From contig NZ_APHW01000013.1 of the NCBI RefSeq assembly GCF_002741985.1, forward strand, positions 79,304 through 143,303: a stretch of 64,000 nucleotides of DNA, read 5' to 3'. The position numbers and the translations under genes are program-made. This document shows positions 56,679-64,000 of the stretch, one piece after another. The notes beneath the pieces were generated by a model, which was not told the origin of the DNA, searched no databases, and saw nothing but the letters and a program-made list of their open reading frames with translations. Origin of the DNA: Vibrio rotiferianus CAIM 577 = LMG 21460 (lineage in GTDB: Bacteria; Pseudomonadota; Gammaproteobacteria; Enterobacterales; Vibrionaceae). Position 1 is the stretch's first letter. Each line of letters opens with the position of its first letter.

Positions 56679-58602
56679 GCTCATTGTAGGCATCAATGAC
56701 TGAGTTTCGTCCCGTTTTCTTTACTTGATACAGGGCTTGATCAAGTATTGAATAAAGCTCATCAAAGTCTTTCAACGATTTTGAGGTCGATAAATAGGAC
56801 ATGCTTGCGGTAACTTTGAGCGCTTGGTTACTTTCAGAATAGATGTGCTTTTCAGAAATCGTTTTATGCAAACTATTAATTCTGAAAGGCACGTCAACCT
56901 CATCGACGTTCGTCATTAAAAGTATAAATTCTTCTCCTCCTAATCGGCCAATCAACTCACCTTTGTGTAACTTCGCAGTCAAGCTATCGCAGATATAGCG
57001 TAATACCTTGTCACCAGTAGGGTGGCCGTATATATCATTAATATCTTTGAACTTGTCGAGATCTAATAACGCGAGTACGTGTTTATTCTCACTTCCACTG
57101 ATTGATGCTTTAGTTTTGATTTTCTTTATTACTGAAGCTCGATTTAAGACACCAGTCAGGTCGTCAAATTGCGCTCTTGTTTTTGCCTTCTTATGTATGA
57201 ACCAAAGGGCACCCATGGCCATGATAAGGCAAGCAATTACAAAGTTATATGCACGTTGTTGATATTTAAGCTCTTGGAACTCGTGCTGCTTTAAATCTTT
57301 AAGGTTTCTAATCTCAGTTAACTTTAACTCGTGCTCAAGTTCTTTCTTGGTTAAGTCTAGAGCTTTTATAGCCTTAATGTTGCTCGCATCCCTTGTTGCA
57401 AGCTCAAGATTTGCGTATTCCTCGTAGTAAGAAAGAGCAGACTTAAAGTTCTTTCGCTGTTGTTCGATTTTTGAACTGATAAGCAAAGCCTGTGCTTGCA
57501 GTGAAGGCGCCGAACTATTACTTTCAAGTGAGAGTGCACTTCTAGCGTTGGTCTCTGCCTGTGACAGGGCGTTTGCTGATAAGTACGCATCAGCGAGTGC
57601 AATGTGGCTTTCGAGTTGTAGGCGATGGTTTTGAGTTTGCTTTCCTAGGTGGAGTGCCTCCTCTAGATATGGTAAAGCACGCTCAAGATCGCCGGATTCC
57701 AATATCGTGGAGCCTAAACCTAAGTATGTTAGACCCAATCCATAGTAAAAACGCTCTTCTTTCAATATAAGCAACGCATTCTGGTAATGTTGAGTAGCTA
57801 ACTGATATTCATGAGTCTTTCTAAATAGGGTTGCTAAACTATGCTCTACTTGAGCAATTTCTAACGGAGACCCCTTGGCTTTCCTTATAGATAGCGCTTG
57901 GAGTAAATAATCTTTTGCTTGGTCATATTGGCCTACTTCTATCATTAGTAAAGCAGCATCATTGTAGATGCCAGTAGGGTCGCTGCTCTCAGGTAGTAGG
58001 TTAAGTAATATTGCGTACTTTGATAGTGCCTCTTGATAGTTGCCTCTATGATCGTAGTTGTTTGCAATTACCCTGTAAGCAAGATCTAAAGGAAGGAAGG
58101 ATAAACTTCCCGTTGCTAATGCTGCTTCTAGTGACGAACAGTAAAAATTTGCCTGATGATACCTGCCTTGTTCGTTGAGCGTGTAACACAACTGGTAATT
58201 GAAGAGGGCTTTCATCGGTACGTCAGAATCAGCCTTCGCTATATTAAGAAGCTCAGTAAATTTTTTTACCGATAAGTCATATTTACCTTTTTTTCGGTTT
58301 GCAATCGCATTCAAATAATTGGATTCCACACGCGCAGCTTTCCCATCTTCGGCTTGGTTGTTGCCAAAGTAAGGCTGATTAAGCATAAACATGTAGTCAA
58401 GAATTAAACCGCTAATGTAGAGCTTTTCCGCGGTTGAGCTGACAGCATGATATCTGTCTTGAAGCATGTTGAGAGCCAGCTCTTTGTTTGTCTTTACCGT
58501 GCGCTGATAGACTGAATGCCAATTTGTCATACTTTGGGCGTTTTCAGCGGATAGAGGGGCGCTTATGGCGAGCAGAGTAAAAAAAAGAAAAAGCTTGCGC
58601 AT
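56635..58602 (-). CDS. TPR-GGDEF membrane diguanylate cyclase
   Basis: 655 residues. The signal peptide [16 protein letters not shown] is followed by a periplasmic array of TPR repeats (about 90-400; for example [50 protein letters not shown]). A coiled coil comes next, then one TM near 455 ([16 protein letters not shown]), and a GGDEF domain with [30 protein letters not shown] and intact LGGEEFILL. It should make c-di-GMP in response to a periplasmic partner held by the TPRs. Its 3' end overlaps queC by 44 bases. Confidence 0.92.
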   Translation of the reverse strand: MRKLFLFFTLLAISAPLSAENAQSMTNWHSVYQRTVKTNKELALNMLQDRYHAVSSTAEKLYISGLILDYMFMLNQPYFGNNQAEDGKAARVESNYLNAIANRKKGKYDLSVKKFTELLNIAKADSDVPMKALFNYQLCYTLNEQGRYHQANFYCSSLEAALATGSLSFLPLDLAYRVIANNYDHRGNYQEALSKYAILLNLLPESSDPTGIYNDAALLMIEVGQYDQAKDYLLQALSIRKAKGSPLEIAQVEHSLATLFRKTHEYQLATQHYQNALLILKEERFYYGLGLTYLGLGSTILESGDLERALPYLEEALHLGKQTQNHRLQLESHIALADAYLSANALSQAETNARSALSLESNSSAPSLQAQALLISSKIEQQRKNFKSALSYYEEYANLELATRDASNIKAIKALDLTKKELEHELKLTEIRNLKDLKQHEFQELKYQQRAYNFVIACLIMAMGALWFIHKKAKTRAQFDDLTGVLNRASVIKKIKTKASISGSENKHVLALLDLDKFKDINDIYGHPTGDKVLRYICDSLTAKLHKGELIGRLGGEEFILLMTNVDEVDVPFRINSLHKTISEKHIYSESNQALKVTASMSYLSTSKSLKDFDELYSILDQALYQVKKTGRNSVIDAYNEPIDLPPSAFQPKNA

Positions 58603-58734
58603 AGTGCATATAACCTTAATTTTTCTAAATTATTATTAGCGGAATGATATACCATTTGCATAAGGGCCTTTGTGACGTAGGGCTGATGATTGGGATTTTT
58701 TTATTGCGGAAAATATGTCACTGAAAAAGAGATA

Positions 58735-58766
58735 ATAAAAAGCCCCGCATATGCGCGAGGCTTAAC
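58735..58766 (-). terminator. Rho-independent terminator after the DUF2750 gene
   Basis: On the minus strand GCCTCGC/GCGGGGC (one G-U pair) with a short loop is followed by TTTTTATT, about 15 bases after the stop. Confidence 0.78.
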
Positions 58767-58780
58767 AATCAAAGGGGATT

Positions 58781-59134
58781 TTATGCGATGTATAGTTTCG
58801 CAAGGTCTTGAGGTTCCATTTCTTTACCCTCAAGTTGGGCATTCCAGTTTGTACCAACTAAAACACCATCTTCAGCAAGAGTTAGAAGCCAATCTTCAAC
58901 AAAGATATCAAGAGGGATTTCTAAGACTTCAAAATCTGCCCACTCTTCAACATTATGCGCTTGTGCGTCTTCTTTCGACGACCAAAACGGCATAACTTCG
59001 CTGTTTTCGAATTCAGTTGAATCGCAAGATAGCCAACCTTCTTCGTTACGTAAACCCCAAACCAATTGGTTTTCTTTTGTTTCGGCAACAAAAAGATCCA
59101 AGTTTGCTTGGATATCTGATGTAAGTTTGCTCAT
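58781..59134 (-). CDS. DUF2750 family protein
   Basis: 117 residues from the ATG at 59134 (GAGAGTTTT upstream); the frame extends 27 codons further without start support. Very acidic: ENQLVWGLRNEEGWLSCDSTEFENSEVMPFWSSKEDAQAH then LEIPLDIFVEDWLLTLAEDGVLVGTNWN, the DUF2750 pattern, often described as immunity-like or SMI1-like in context. No toxin neighbour is present here. The function is unknown. Confidence 0.82.
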   Translation of the reverse strand: MSKLTSDIQANLDLFVAETKENQLVWGLRNEEGWLSCDSTEFENSEVMPFWSSKEDAQAHNVEEWADFEVLEIPLDIFVEDWLLTLAEDGVLVGTNWNAQLEGKEMEPQDLAKLYIA

Positions 59135-59243
59135 TTCAAAACTCTCATTGTTAGAACATGTTAAGGGTAACACTAAACTCAACTTTCCCCCAATGATAAA
59201 TAGTCTTTGAATCAAAGATGCCTACTTATTCAACACTTCAGTG

Positions 59244-59858
59244 CTAGCTTTTCGGTAAAGCTGTGAAGATTGTCCATTCTTTTTTTACGTTACCTTTGTA
59301 ACCGACTACTGTCGCTGTCACTCTTCGATTCATGGCATGGCTAACTTCATCGCTTCCTTGGTAGGCTAATTGAGTATCGCCAAAGCCGACAATTCGCAAG
59401 CGTTCTGGAGTAATGCCAAAGTTTATAAGAAGATTTCTGACGTTTTCTGCTCTCCTTTGCGACAATTCAAAGTTGTGCTGACTGGTTCCTGTTTTACTTG
59501 CATAACCTTGAAGTTCAATTGACGTTGATGGGTATTCTTTTAGGAAACTAGCCATGTCACTGATCTGTTTTCTAAAGACAGGGTTAATTTCATCTGAATC
59601 ATTAGCAAAAAGAACGCGTATTTGCATTTTTTCCGATGACTTAACGTACTGACCACATCCATCGTTGTCTAATTCAGATTCTAAGGGTGTTTCTGGGCAC
59701 AAGTCTCTTGCGTTGATTACACCGTCAGAATCATCATCTTGTAAATCAGCCGACTGGAGCGCAACTGGCACCGATTGGTAAGCGAATTCATCCTGAGCCT
59801 GAGTAGGTAGAGTAATAGCTAACGGCATCAGACTAAGTAAAAAAGTCAATTTTCGCAT
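59244..59858 (-). CDS. OmpA-family outer-membrane protein beside the adhesin
   Basis: 204 residues from the ATG at 59858. Signal peptide LTFLLSLMPLAITLPTQA, then a calcium-binding thrombospondin-type segment (DDDSDGVINARDLCPETP, DNDGCGQYV), then the OmpA domain (STSIELQGYASKTGTSQHNFELSQRRAENVRNLL, MNRRVTATVVG). It lies 2 bases after the TolC-like gene. Such an OmpA gene next to a TolC homologue is common beside giant RTX adhesins. Confidence 0.9.
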   Translation of the reverse strand: MRKLTFLLSLMPLAITLPTQAQDEFAYQSVPVALQSADLQDDDSDGVINARDLCPETPLESELDNDGCGQYVKSSEKMQIRVLFANDSDEINPVFRKQISDMASFLKEYPSTSIELQGYASKTGTSQHNFELSQRRAENVRNLLINFGITPERLRIVGFGDTQLAYQGSDEVSHAMNRRVTATVVGYKGNVKKEWTIFTALPKS

Positions 59859-59860
59859 AA

Positions 59861-61171
59861 TTAATATTCCACCTTCTGCTTCCACTCTTGGGGAGTGTCA
59901 ATTCTCAATGCATTGAGTAACTGACCAGTAGCATTCATTACTCGGTATTTTGCGTATTGCTCAGCATATTTAGCATCAAGATAACCTTTTCGTGCCTCAA
60001 ACAGTTCATTCTCGGTATTGAGGACGTCAAGGAGGGTACGTTTTCCTATGCGATATTGTTTTTCATAGGCAATAACAGTTTTAGCTGCAGAATCCACATG
60101 GTCTGACAGAAACTCTTTTTGTTGAAGTGTTAGATCTAGAGCGCTCCATGAAAGTCTTAAGCCTTCCTCTACATTCTTATAAGCTCTCTCTCTTAAGTCT
60201 TTTGCTTTGTTTAGCTGGTATGCAAAGCTCTCTGCATTTGCACTATCACTGCCACCATTAAACAGGTTATAGCGCATGCGTAGCATAGCACTGGTCTCAT
60301 TACTGTCACCTTCAATGCCTCCAGCATCATCTCGCCATGTCTGTGAAGCCTCTACAGACACTGTCGGGTAATAGTTACCTTTAGATTGCTTGTACTGGAA
60401 TTTGGCAGAGTCTACATCGACTTTTGCTATCTTGATGACAGGGTGCTCTTCGAACGCTTTACCTACCGCTTCATCTATTGTGTATGGGATAAAGTTCTGA
60501 TCTGCTCTTGGAAACACAAGGCCCTGAGGTGACTGACCGACAATGCGCATAAACATGGTATGTGCATCAAATAAGTTATTCTGTGCCGCAGCAAGGTTAC
60601 CGTGCGCTTTAGCTAAACGAGCCTCAACCTGTGTCAAATCTGCGGTAGAGCCGATCCCTGAGTCGACACGCTTCTTGATGTCACGATAGATTTTTTTGTG
60701 TACAGCAAGATTGTTTTCAGAAAGCGTTAAGATCTCATAGGCTTTTACAGAATCAAGATAAACTTTGGCAACTTGTAATGCCATGTCTTGAGCATCCGCC
60801 AACAGTTGATAGCGTAAAGATTCTGCATCTGCTGCCGTTCTATCCATATTATTTAGGGTGGCTGAACCATCCCAAATTAGCTGAGTGAAAGTAATGCTTG
60901 CTTCTTTACGTGTTAAGTCAGTTACATCACGGTCAGAGTCGGCGGAGTCTACACGCTCGTAACCTATGCCAGCGTCTAGATCAACACTCGGCAGGTAGGC
61001 TCCTGTGGCTGCTTCGTTTATATATTTTTTGCTAACGAATTCGTTAAACGCACCTTTGATATCTGGGTTGGTTTGAAGGCTATTGGCAACAGCCTGTTCT
61101 AAAGTTTGCGCACCTGTAGAAAAAGATGCTATCACGCTGAGACTAATCAGCTTGGCTGGAGTCCACTTCAC
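59861..61171 (-). CDS. TolC-family outer-membrane channel (LapE/AggA type)
   Basis: 436 residues from a GTG at 61171, chosen for AGGAG six bases upstream and because it exposes the signal peptide (LISLSVIASFSTGAQ). Two TolC halves of long coiled coil are visible; TLEQAVANSLQTNPDIKGAFNEF and GKRTLLDVLNTENELFEARKGYLDAKY are typical. It is divergent from the giant adhesin gene, 402 bases away. In LapA-type systems the TolC protein, with LapB and LapC, secretes the adhesin and holds its N-terminal plug. LapB/LapC are not in the window. Confidence 0.92.
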   Translation of the reverse strand: MKWTPAKLISLSVIASFSTGAQTLEQAVANSLQTNPDIKGAFNEFVSKKYINEAATGAYLPSVDLDAGIGYERVDSADSDRDVTDLTRKEASITFTQLIWDGSATLNNMDRTAADAESLRYQLLADAQDMALQVAKVYLDSVKAYEILTLSENNLAVHKKIYRDIKKRVDSGIGSTADLTQVEARLAKAHGNLAAAQNNLFDAHTMFMRIVGQSPQGLVFPRADQNFIPYTIDEAVGKAFEEHPVIKIAKVDVDSAKFQYKQSKGNYYPTVSVEASQTWRDDAGGIEGDSNETSAMLRMRYNLFNGGSDSANAESFAYQLNKAKDLRERAYKNVEEGLRLSWSALDLTLQQKEFLSDHVDSAAKTVIAYEKQYRIGKRTLLDVLNTENELFEARKGYLDAKYAEQYAKYRVMNATGQLLNALRIDTPQEWKQKVEY

Positions 61172-61573
61172 TTCGTTGCTCCTAAGTGATTTATATAGGT
61201 AAATGCTCAGATCTGAGTGCTTTTTATTGAGCGTCGTTCGTTGTGTCAATAATTTAACGCACATTGAGTTACATAAGCAACAATACAATTGTTTGAATAT
61301 TAATAAAATGTTACCGAGAGCTTTTCGGTAAACAAGTTAGTGATAGGATTTATGTATTGTTTCTATATGTTTCTATAGGTTTCAGCATTTAAAGTGCTCT
61401 AAGTTTTGAACCAACATCACGATATTGAAAGAGAGGGCTCATTGGTAAATATGTGACCTATTGAATGAAAATAGTTATTAACTTGCTGTTAATAATACTG
61501 CCATTAAGGCAATATATAACTATTAAGCATTACTGGTCAAAAGTTTGACGCAAACAAAAGGTCACATAGTATC
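61172..61573. other. Divergent control region between TolC-like and adhesin genes
   Basis: 402 AT-rich bases. An inverted repeat TTACCGA/TCGGTAA (61311-61331) is the clearest structure. Repeated TTAATA/TATTAA elements are near the adhesin side. No small gene or known regulator site can be named. Confidence 0.45.
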
Positions 61574-64000
61574 ATGGATCGTACATCTTTAGTTTCATAT
61601 CAAGAGCAAGTGGTTGTAATAGGTTTAGATGGCCACATACGCATACTCTCCGAAGGCTCACAGCCACGTAACGGTGAGATTATCGTAGAGCGAGTTAGTC
61701 AAAGTGACTTGAAAGTGGAGCTCGTAAAAGACGAACAAAGTACTGATGTCAGCGATGATATTGCTCAAATTATTGAAACTCTAGAATCGGGTGAAGATCC
61801 AACCCAACTCAGCGAAGAGTTTGCTACGGCAGCAGGTACTGCCAATGGTTCTAGCTATCAACTAACGGCGACACTTGAAAGAAGTGCATCTGAAATTTTA
61901 GCCGCGACAGATTTTCAAACCTCTGGCCTTCACGATCTTGGTGTGTCGCAAACTCAAACACTGTCATTGCTCGAAGCATATCTTAACTTCAACCAAGTTA
62001 TAAGTTCCGCAAGCGGTAACCCTGATACTCTGGCACCGAGTGTTCCAACGGTGGTGATAACTGAAGACAGTAACAACGATGGCTCGCTTGAAAACAATGA
62101 AGTGGATGGCGTGGTCGATGTACTGGTTACTTTACCCGCTGATGCCGAAGTGGGCGATACGCTCAGTGTGACTGGTCAGCCAGATCGAGTCATCACACAA
62201 AACGATTTAGATAATGGTGTCACGCTGCAATACCTGGTTCCGGCAGAAGGTGAAACGCTGACCGTTGTCGCTACGATTACGGATCAGGCCGGTAATACTT
62301 CAGAGCCAGGCCAAGATAAGGTAACGGTTCCAACCGTTGAAGTACCGGATACGGATGCACCAGACGCGCCAACGGTGGTGATAACTGAAGACAGTAACAA
62401 CGATGGCTTGCTTGAAAACAATGAAGTGGATGGTTTGGTCGATGTACTGGTTACCTTGCCGGCTAATGCAGAAGTGGGCGATACGCTCAGTGTGACTGGT
62501 CAGCCAGATCGAGTTATCACACAAAACGATTTAGATAATGGTGTCACGCTGCAATACCCGGTTCCGCCAGAAGGTGAGACGCTGACCGTTGTCGCTACGG
62601 TTACGGATCAGGCTGGCAATACTTCAGAGCCAGGCCAAGATGCGGTAACAGTTCCAACCGTTGAAGTACCGGATACGGATGCACCAGACGCGCCAACGGT
62701 GGTAATAACTGAAGACAGTAACAACGATGGCTCGCTTGAAAACAATGAAGTGGATGGTTTGGTCGATGTATTGGTTACCTTGCCGGCTAATGCCGAAGTG
62801 GGCGATACGCTCAGTGTGACTGGTCAGCCAGATCGAGTCATCACACAAAACGATTTAGATAATGGTGTCACGCTGCAATACTCGGTTCCGGCAGAAGGTG
62901 AAACGCTGACCGTTGTCGCTACGATTACGGATCAGGCTGGTAATACTTCAGAGCCAGGCCAAGATGCGGTAACGGTTCCAACCGTTGAAGTACCAGATAC
63001 GGACGCACCAGACGCGCCAACGGTGGTAATAACTGAAGACAGTAACAACGATGGCTCGCTTGAAAACAATGAAGTGGATGGTTTGGTCGATGTACTGGTT
63101 ACCTTGCCGGCTAATGCAGAAGTGGGTGATACGCTCAGTGTGACTGGTCAGCCAGATCGTATACTGACACAAAACGATTTAGATAATGGCGTCACACTGC
63201 AATACCCGGTTCCAGCAGAAGGTGAGACGCTGACGGTTGTCGCTACGATTACGGATCAGGCTGGTACTACATCCCCAGAAGCACAAGACAGTGTAACGAT
63301 ACCAGAATATATTGGTGATGTTGTTATTACGACTGTTAGTGCATTAGCTATTGAAGGTGAAAGCAGCGCTTCATTCCAGATCTCGCGTACTCCAAACCAA
63401 GGTGAACCAACAGGCTTAGAAAGCAAGGTCACCTTCAAGTTCGATACCAGCGTGGCGGGCTCGGTTGATCTCAACGATATCGATTCGGTCAAGATTGGTG
63501 ACACGACCTACACAGGCGATGCACTTAAGGCGTTGTTCAACGAGGGCATCGAGCTGACCCTCACCGGTGCTGAGAGCATCAGTGTTGTCGTCACACCAAA
63601 AGACGACGCAGAGATTGAAGGTTTAGAGAGCTTAGTCGGTCAGATTGTGGCTGGCGAAGGCGCGACGATCCTACCGGGTAATAACAAAGCAAACGCCACC
63701 ATCAATGATGAAACCGTTGACCGTAACGAAGTGGCGGAGGTGTCAATCAAGACGGTGGACGCTGCCGCAGTGGAAGGTGAAAGCACGGCTTCGTTTGCTA
63801 TTTCACGCACAGAAGAAGAAGGCGAACCAGCTAAGGTCACCTTCAAGTTCGATACCAGCATGGCGGACTCGGTTGATATCGACGATATCGATTCGGTCAA
63901 GATTGGTGACACGACCTACACAGGCGATGCACTTAAGGCGTTGTTCAACGAGGGCATCGAGCTAACCCTCACTGGTGCAGAGAGCATTTCCGTGGTGGTT
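61574..64000 (+). CDS. Giant LapA/RTX-type adhesin, N-terminal part (cut by window edge)
   Basis: 809 codons without stop to the right edge. The N-terminal retention-type module (QEQVVVIGLDGHIRILSEGSQ) is followed by an acidic helix and FATAAGTANGSS, where TAAG (residues 85-88) is the LapG protease cleavage motif. LTATLERSASEILAATDFQTSG comes next, typical of LapA-like adhesins held in the outer membrane by their N-terminus. Then four near-identical 108-residue repeats starting PTVVITEDSNNDG (about 158-590), and the first two copies of a second, about 136-residue repeat (VKIGDTTYTGDALKALFNEG). The upstream ribosome site is weak. The adhesin should mediate surface attachment. Confidence 0.88.
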   Translation, partial: MDRTSLVSYQEQVVVIGLDGHIRILSEGSQPRNGEIIVERVSQSDLKVELVKDEQSTDVSDDIAQIIETLESGEDPTQLSEEFATAAGTANGSSYQLTATLERSASEILAATDFQTSGLHDLGVSQTQTLSLLEAYLNFNQVISSASGNPDTLAPSVPTVVITEDSNNDGSLENNEVDGVVDVLVTLPADAEVGDTLSVTGQPDRVITQNDLDNGVTLQYLVPAEGETLTVVATITDQAGNTSEPGQDKVTVPTVEVPDTDAPDAPTVVITEDSNNDGLLENNEVDGLVDVLVTLPANAEVGDTLSVTGQPDRVITQNDLDNGVTLQYPVPPEGETLTVVATVTDQAGNTSEPGQDAVTVPTVEVPDTDAPDAPTVVITEDSNNDGSLENNEVDGLVDVLVTLPANAEVGDTLSVTGQPDRVITQNDLDNGVTLQYSVPAEGETLTVVATITDQAGNTSEPGQDAVTVPTVEVPDTDAPDAPTVVITEDSNNDGSLENNEVDGLVDVLVTLPANAEVGDTLSVTGQPDRILTQNDLDNGVTLQYPVPAEGETLTVVATITDQAGTTSPEAQDSVTIPEYIGDVVITTVSALAIEGESSASFQISRTPNQGEPTGLESKVTFKFDTSVAGSVDLNDIDSVKIGDTTYTGDALKALFNEGIELTLTGAESISVVVTPKDDAEIEGLESLVGQIVAGEGATILPGNNKANATINDETVDRNEVAEVSIKTVDAAAVEGESTASFAISRTEEEGEPAKVTFKFDTSMADSVDIDDIDSVKIGDTTYTGDALKALFNEGIELTLTGAESISVVV
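61826..61837 (+). other. Codons for the TAAG cleavage motif of the adhesin
   Basis: These 12 bases encode Thr-Ala-Ala-Gly (residues 85-88) in the context EEFATAAGTANG. In Pseudomonas LapA, LapG cuts between the two Ala residues when c-di-GMP is low. Cleavage here is inferred from the motif. Confidence 0.65.
62045..63340 (+). repeat. Four 324-bp tandem repeats in the adhesin gene
   Basis: CCAACGGTGGT begins at 62045, 62369, 62693 and 63017, an exact 324-base (108-codon) period. The units are nearly identical at the DNA level, with scattered single changes, until the fourth unit diverges after about 63257. Each encodes a beta-rich Ig-like unit (VVITEDSNNDG to GNTSEPGQDAVTV). Recombination between units is expected and the copy number may be variable. 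Confidence 0.92.
63316..64000 (+). repeat. Second adhesin repeat family, about 408 bp
   Basis: AAGGTCACCTTCAAGTTCGA occurs at 63425 and again at 63833, a 408-base period. The surrounding units share VEGES-ASFxISRT, KVTFKFDTS, DDIDSVKIGDTTYTGDALKALFNEG and LTGAESISVVV. The second unit runs off the window, so the total number is unknown. Confidence 0.85.

Noticed and set aside
62300..63172. Three 74-residue minus-strand reading frames in the adhesin
   Set aside because: They are antisense shadows of the 324-bp repeats, spaced by the same period, without ribosome sites.
62045..64000. CRISPR-like array
   Set aside because: The units are 324 and 408 bases, in frame and protein-coding; no short repeats with unique spacers are present anywhere in the window.
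1..64000. tRNA, rRNA, insertion sequences or prophage
   Set aside because: No tRNA cloverleaf, rRNA segment, transposase, integrase or terminal inverted repeats were recognised in the window.

Overview
The window reads as a piece of a Vibrio chromosome, most likely the Harveyi clade. The evidence is the order and sequence style of norM, DUF3080, ribE, DUF3802 and the acnD-type prp cluster, and an exopolysaccharide locus with the gene order of the syp locus known from Vibrio fischeri. Species cannot be fixed from the window alone.

Layout. 1-4.1 kb: a MarR regulator and DJ-1/PfpI protein, a CYTH-family adenylate cyclase, a small membrane protein, a hexapeptide acetyltransferase and an EamA exporter. 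4.1-8.8 kb: a minus-strand operon of hybrid sensor kinase, small periplasmic binding protein and a frame-broken beta-barrel protein. 9.5-27.7 kb: a syp-type biofilm polysaccharide locus on the minus strand, in three transcription units (A-H, I-O, P-R). Each unit starts at a recognisable sigma-54 -24/-12 element with TTCTCA-type enhancer boxes upstream. sypE, sypF and sypM are not present; a free HPt protein sits where sypE and sypF would be. 28-39 kb: periplasmic DNA ligase, DUF3080, norM, ribE, a fructosamine-kinase-like protein, REC-CheC plus PAS-GGDEF, DUF3802, NlpC/P60 and a chemoreceptor. 39.3-42.5 kb: a large HD-GYP c-di-GMP phosphodiesterase. 43-51.9 kb: the methylcitrate cycle (GntR regulator, prpB, prpC, acnD, prpF, prpE). 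52-59 kb: GNAT, a Nudix-PAP2 fusion, a Cof-type HAD phosphatase, queE, queC, a TPR-GGDEF protein and DUF2750. 59.2-64 kb: OmpA and TolC-like genes divergent from the start of a giant LapA/RTX-type adhesin that runs off the window.

How it fits together. Much of the window concerns surface attachment: a syp polysaccharide, a LapA-like adhesin with a TAAG cleavage motif, its likely TolC/OmpA outer-membrane partners, and several c-di-GMP enzymes. The 5.7-8.8 kb hybrid kinase ends in receivers without an HPt domain, while the syp locus has an HPt with no kinase. A phosphorelay from that kinase through the HPt to SypG is an attractive inference.

Caution on sequence quality. Five genes carry frame breaks. 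Four of them are broken at G/C homopolymers (three at runs of exactly 8, one at a run of 7 plus a run of 5). I found many 5-base G/C runs and five runs of 7-8, but no run of exactly 6, which suggests systematic homopolymer overcalling, though phase variation of the surface genes is not excluded. These genes are labelled pseudogene because the frame is broken as given; most are probably intact in the organism.
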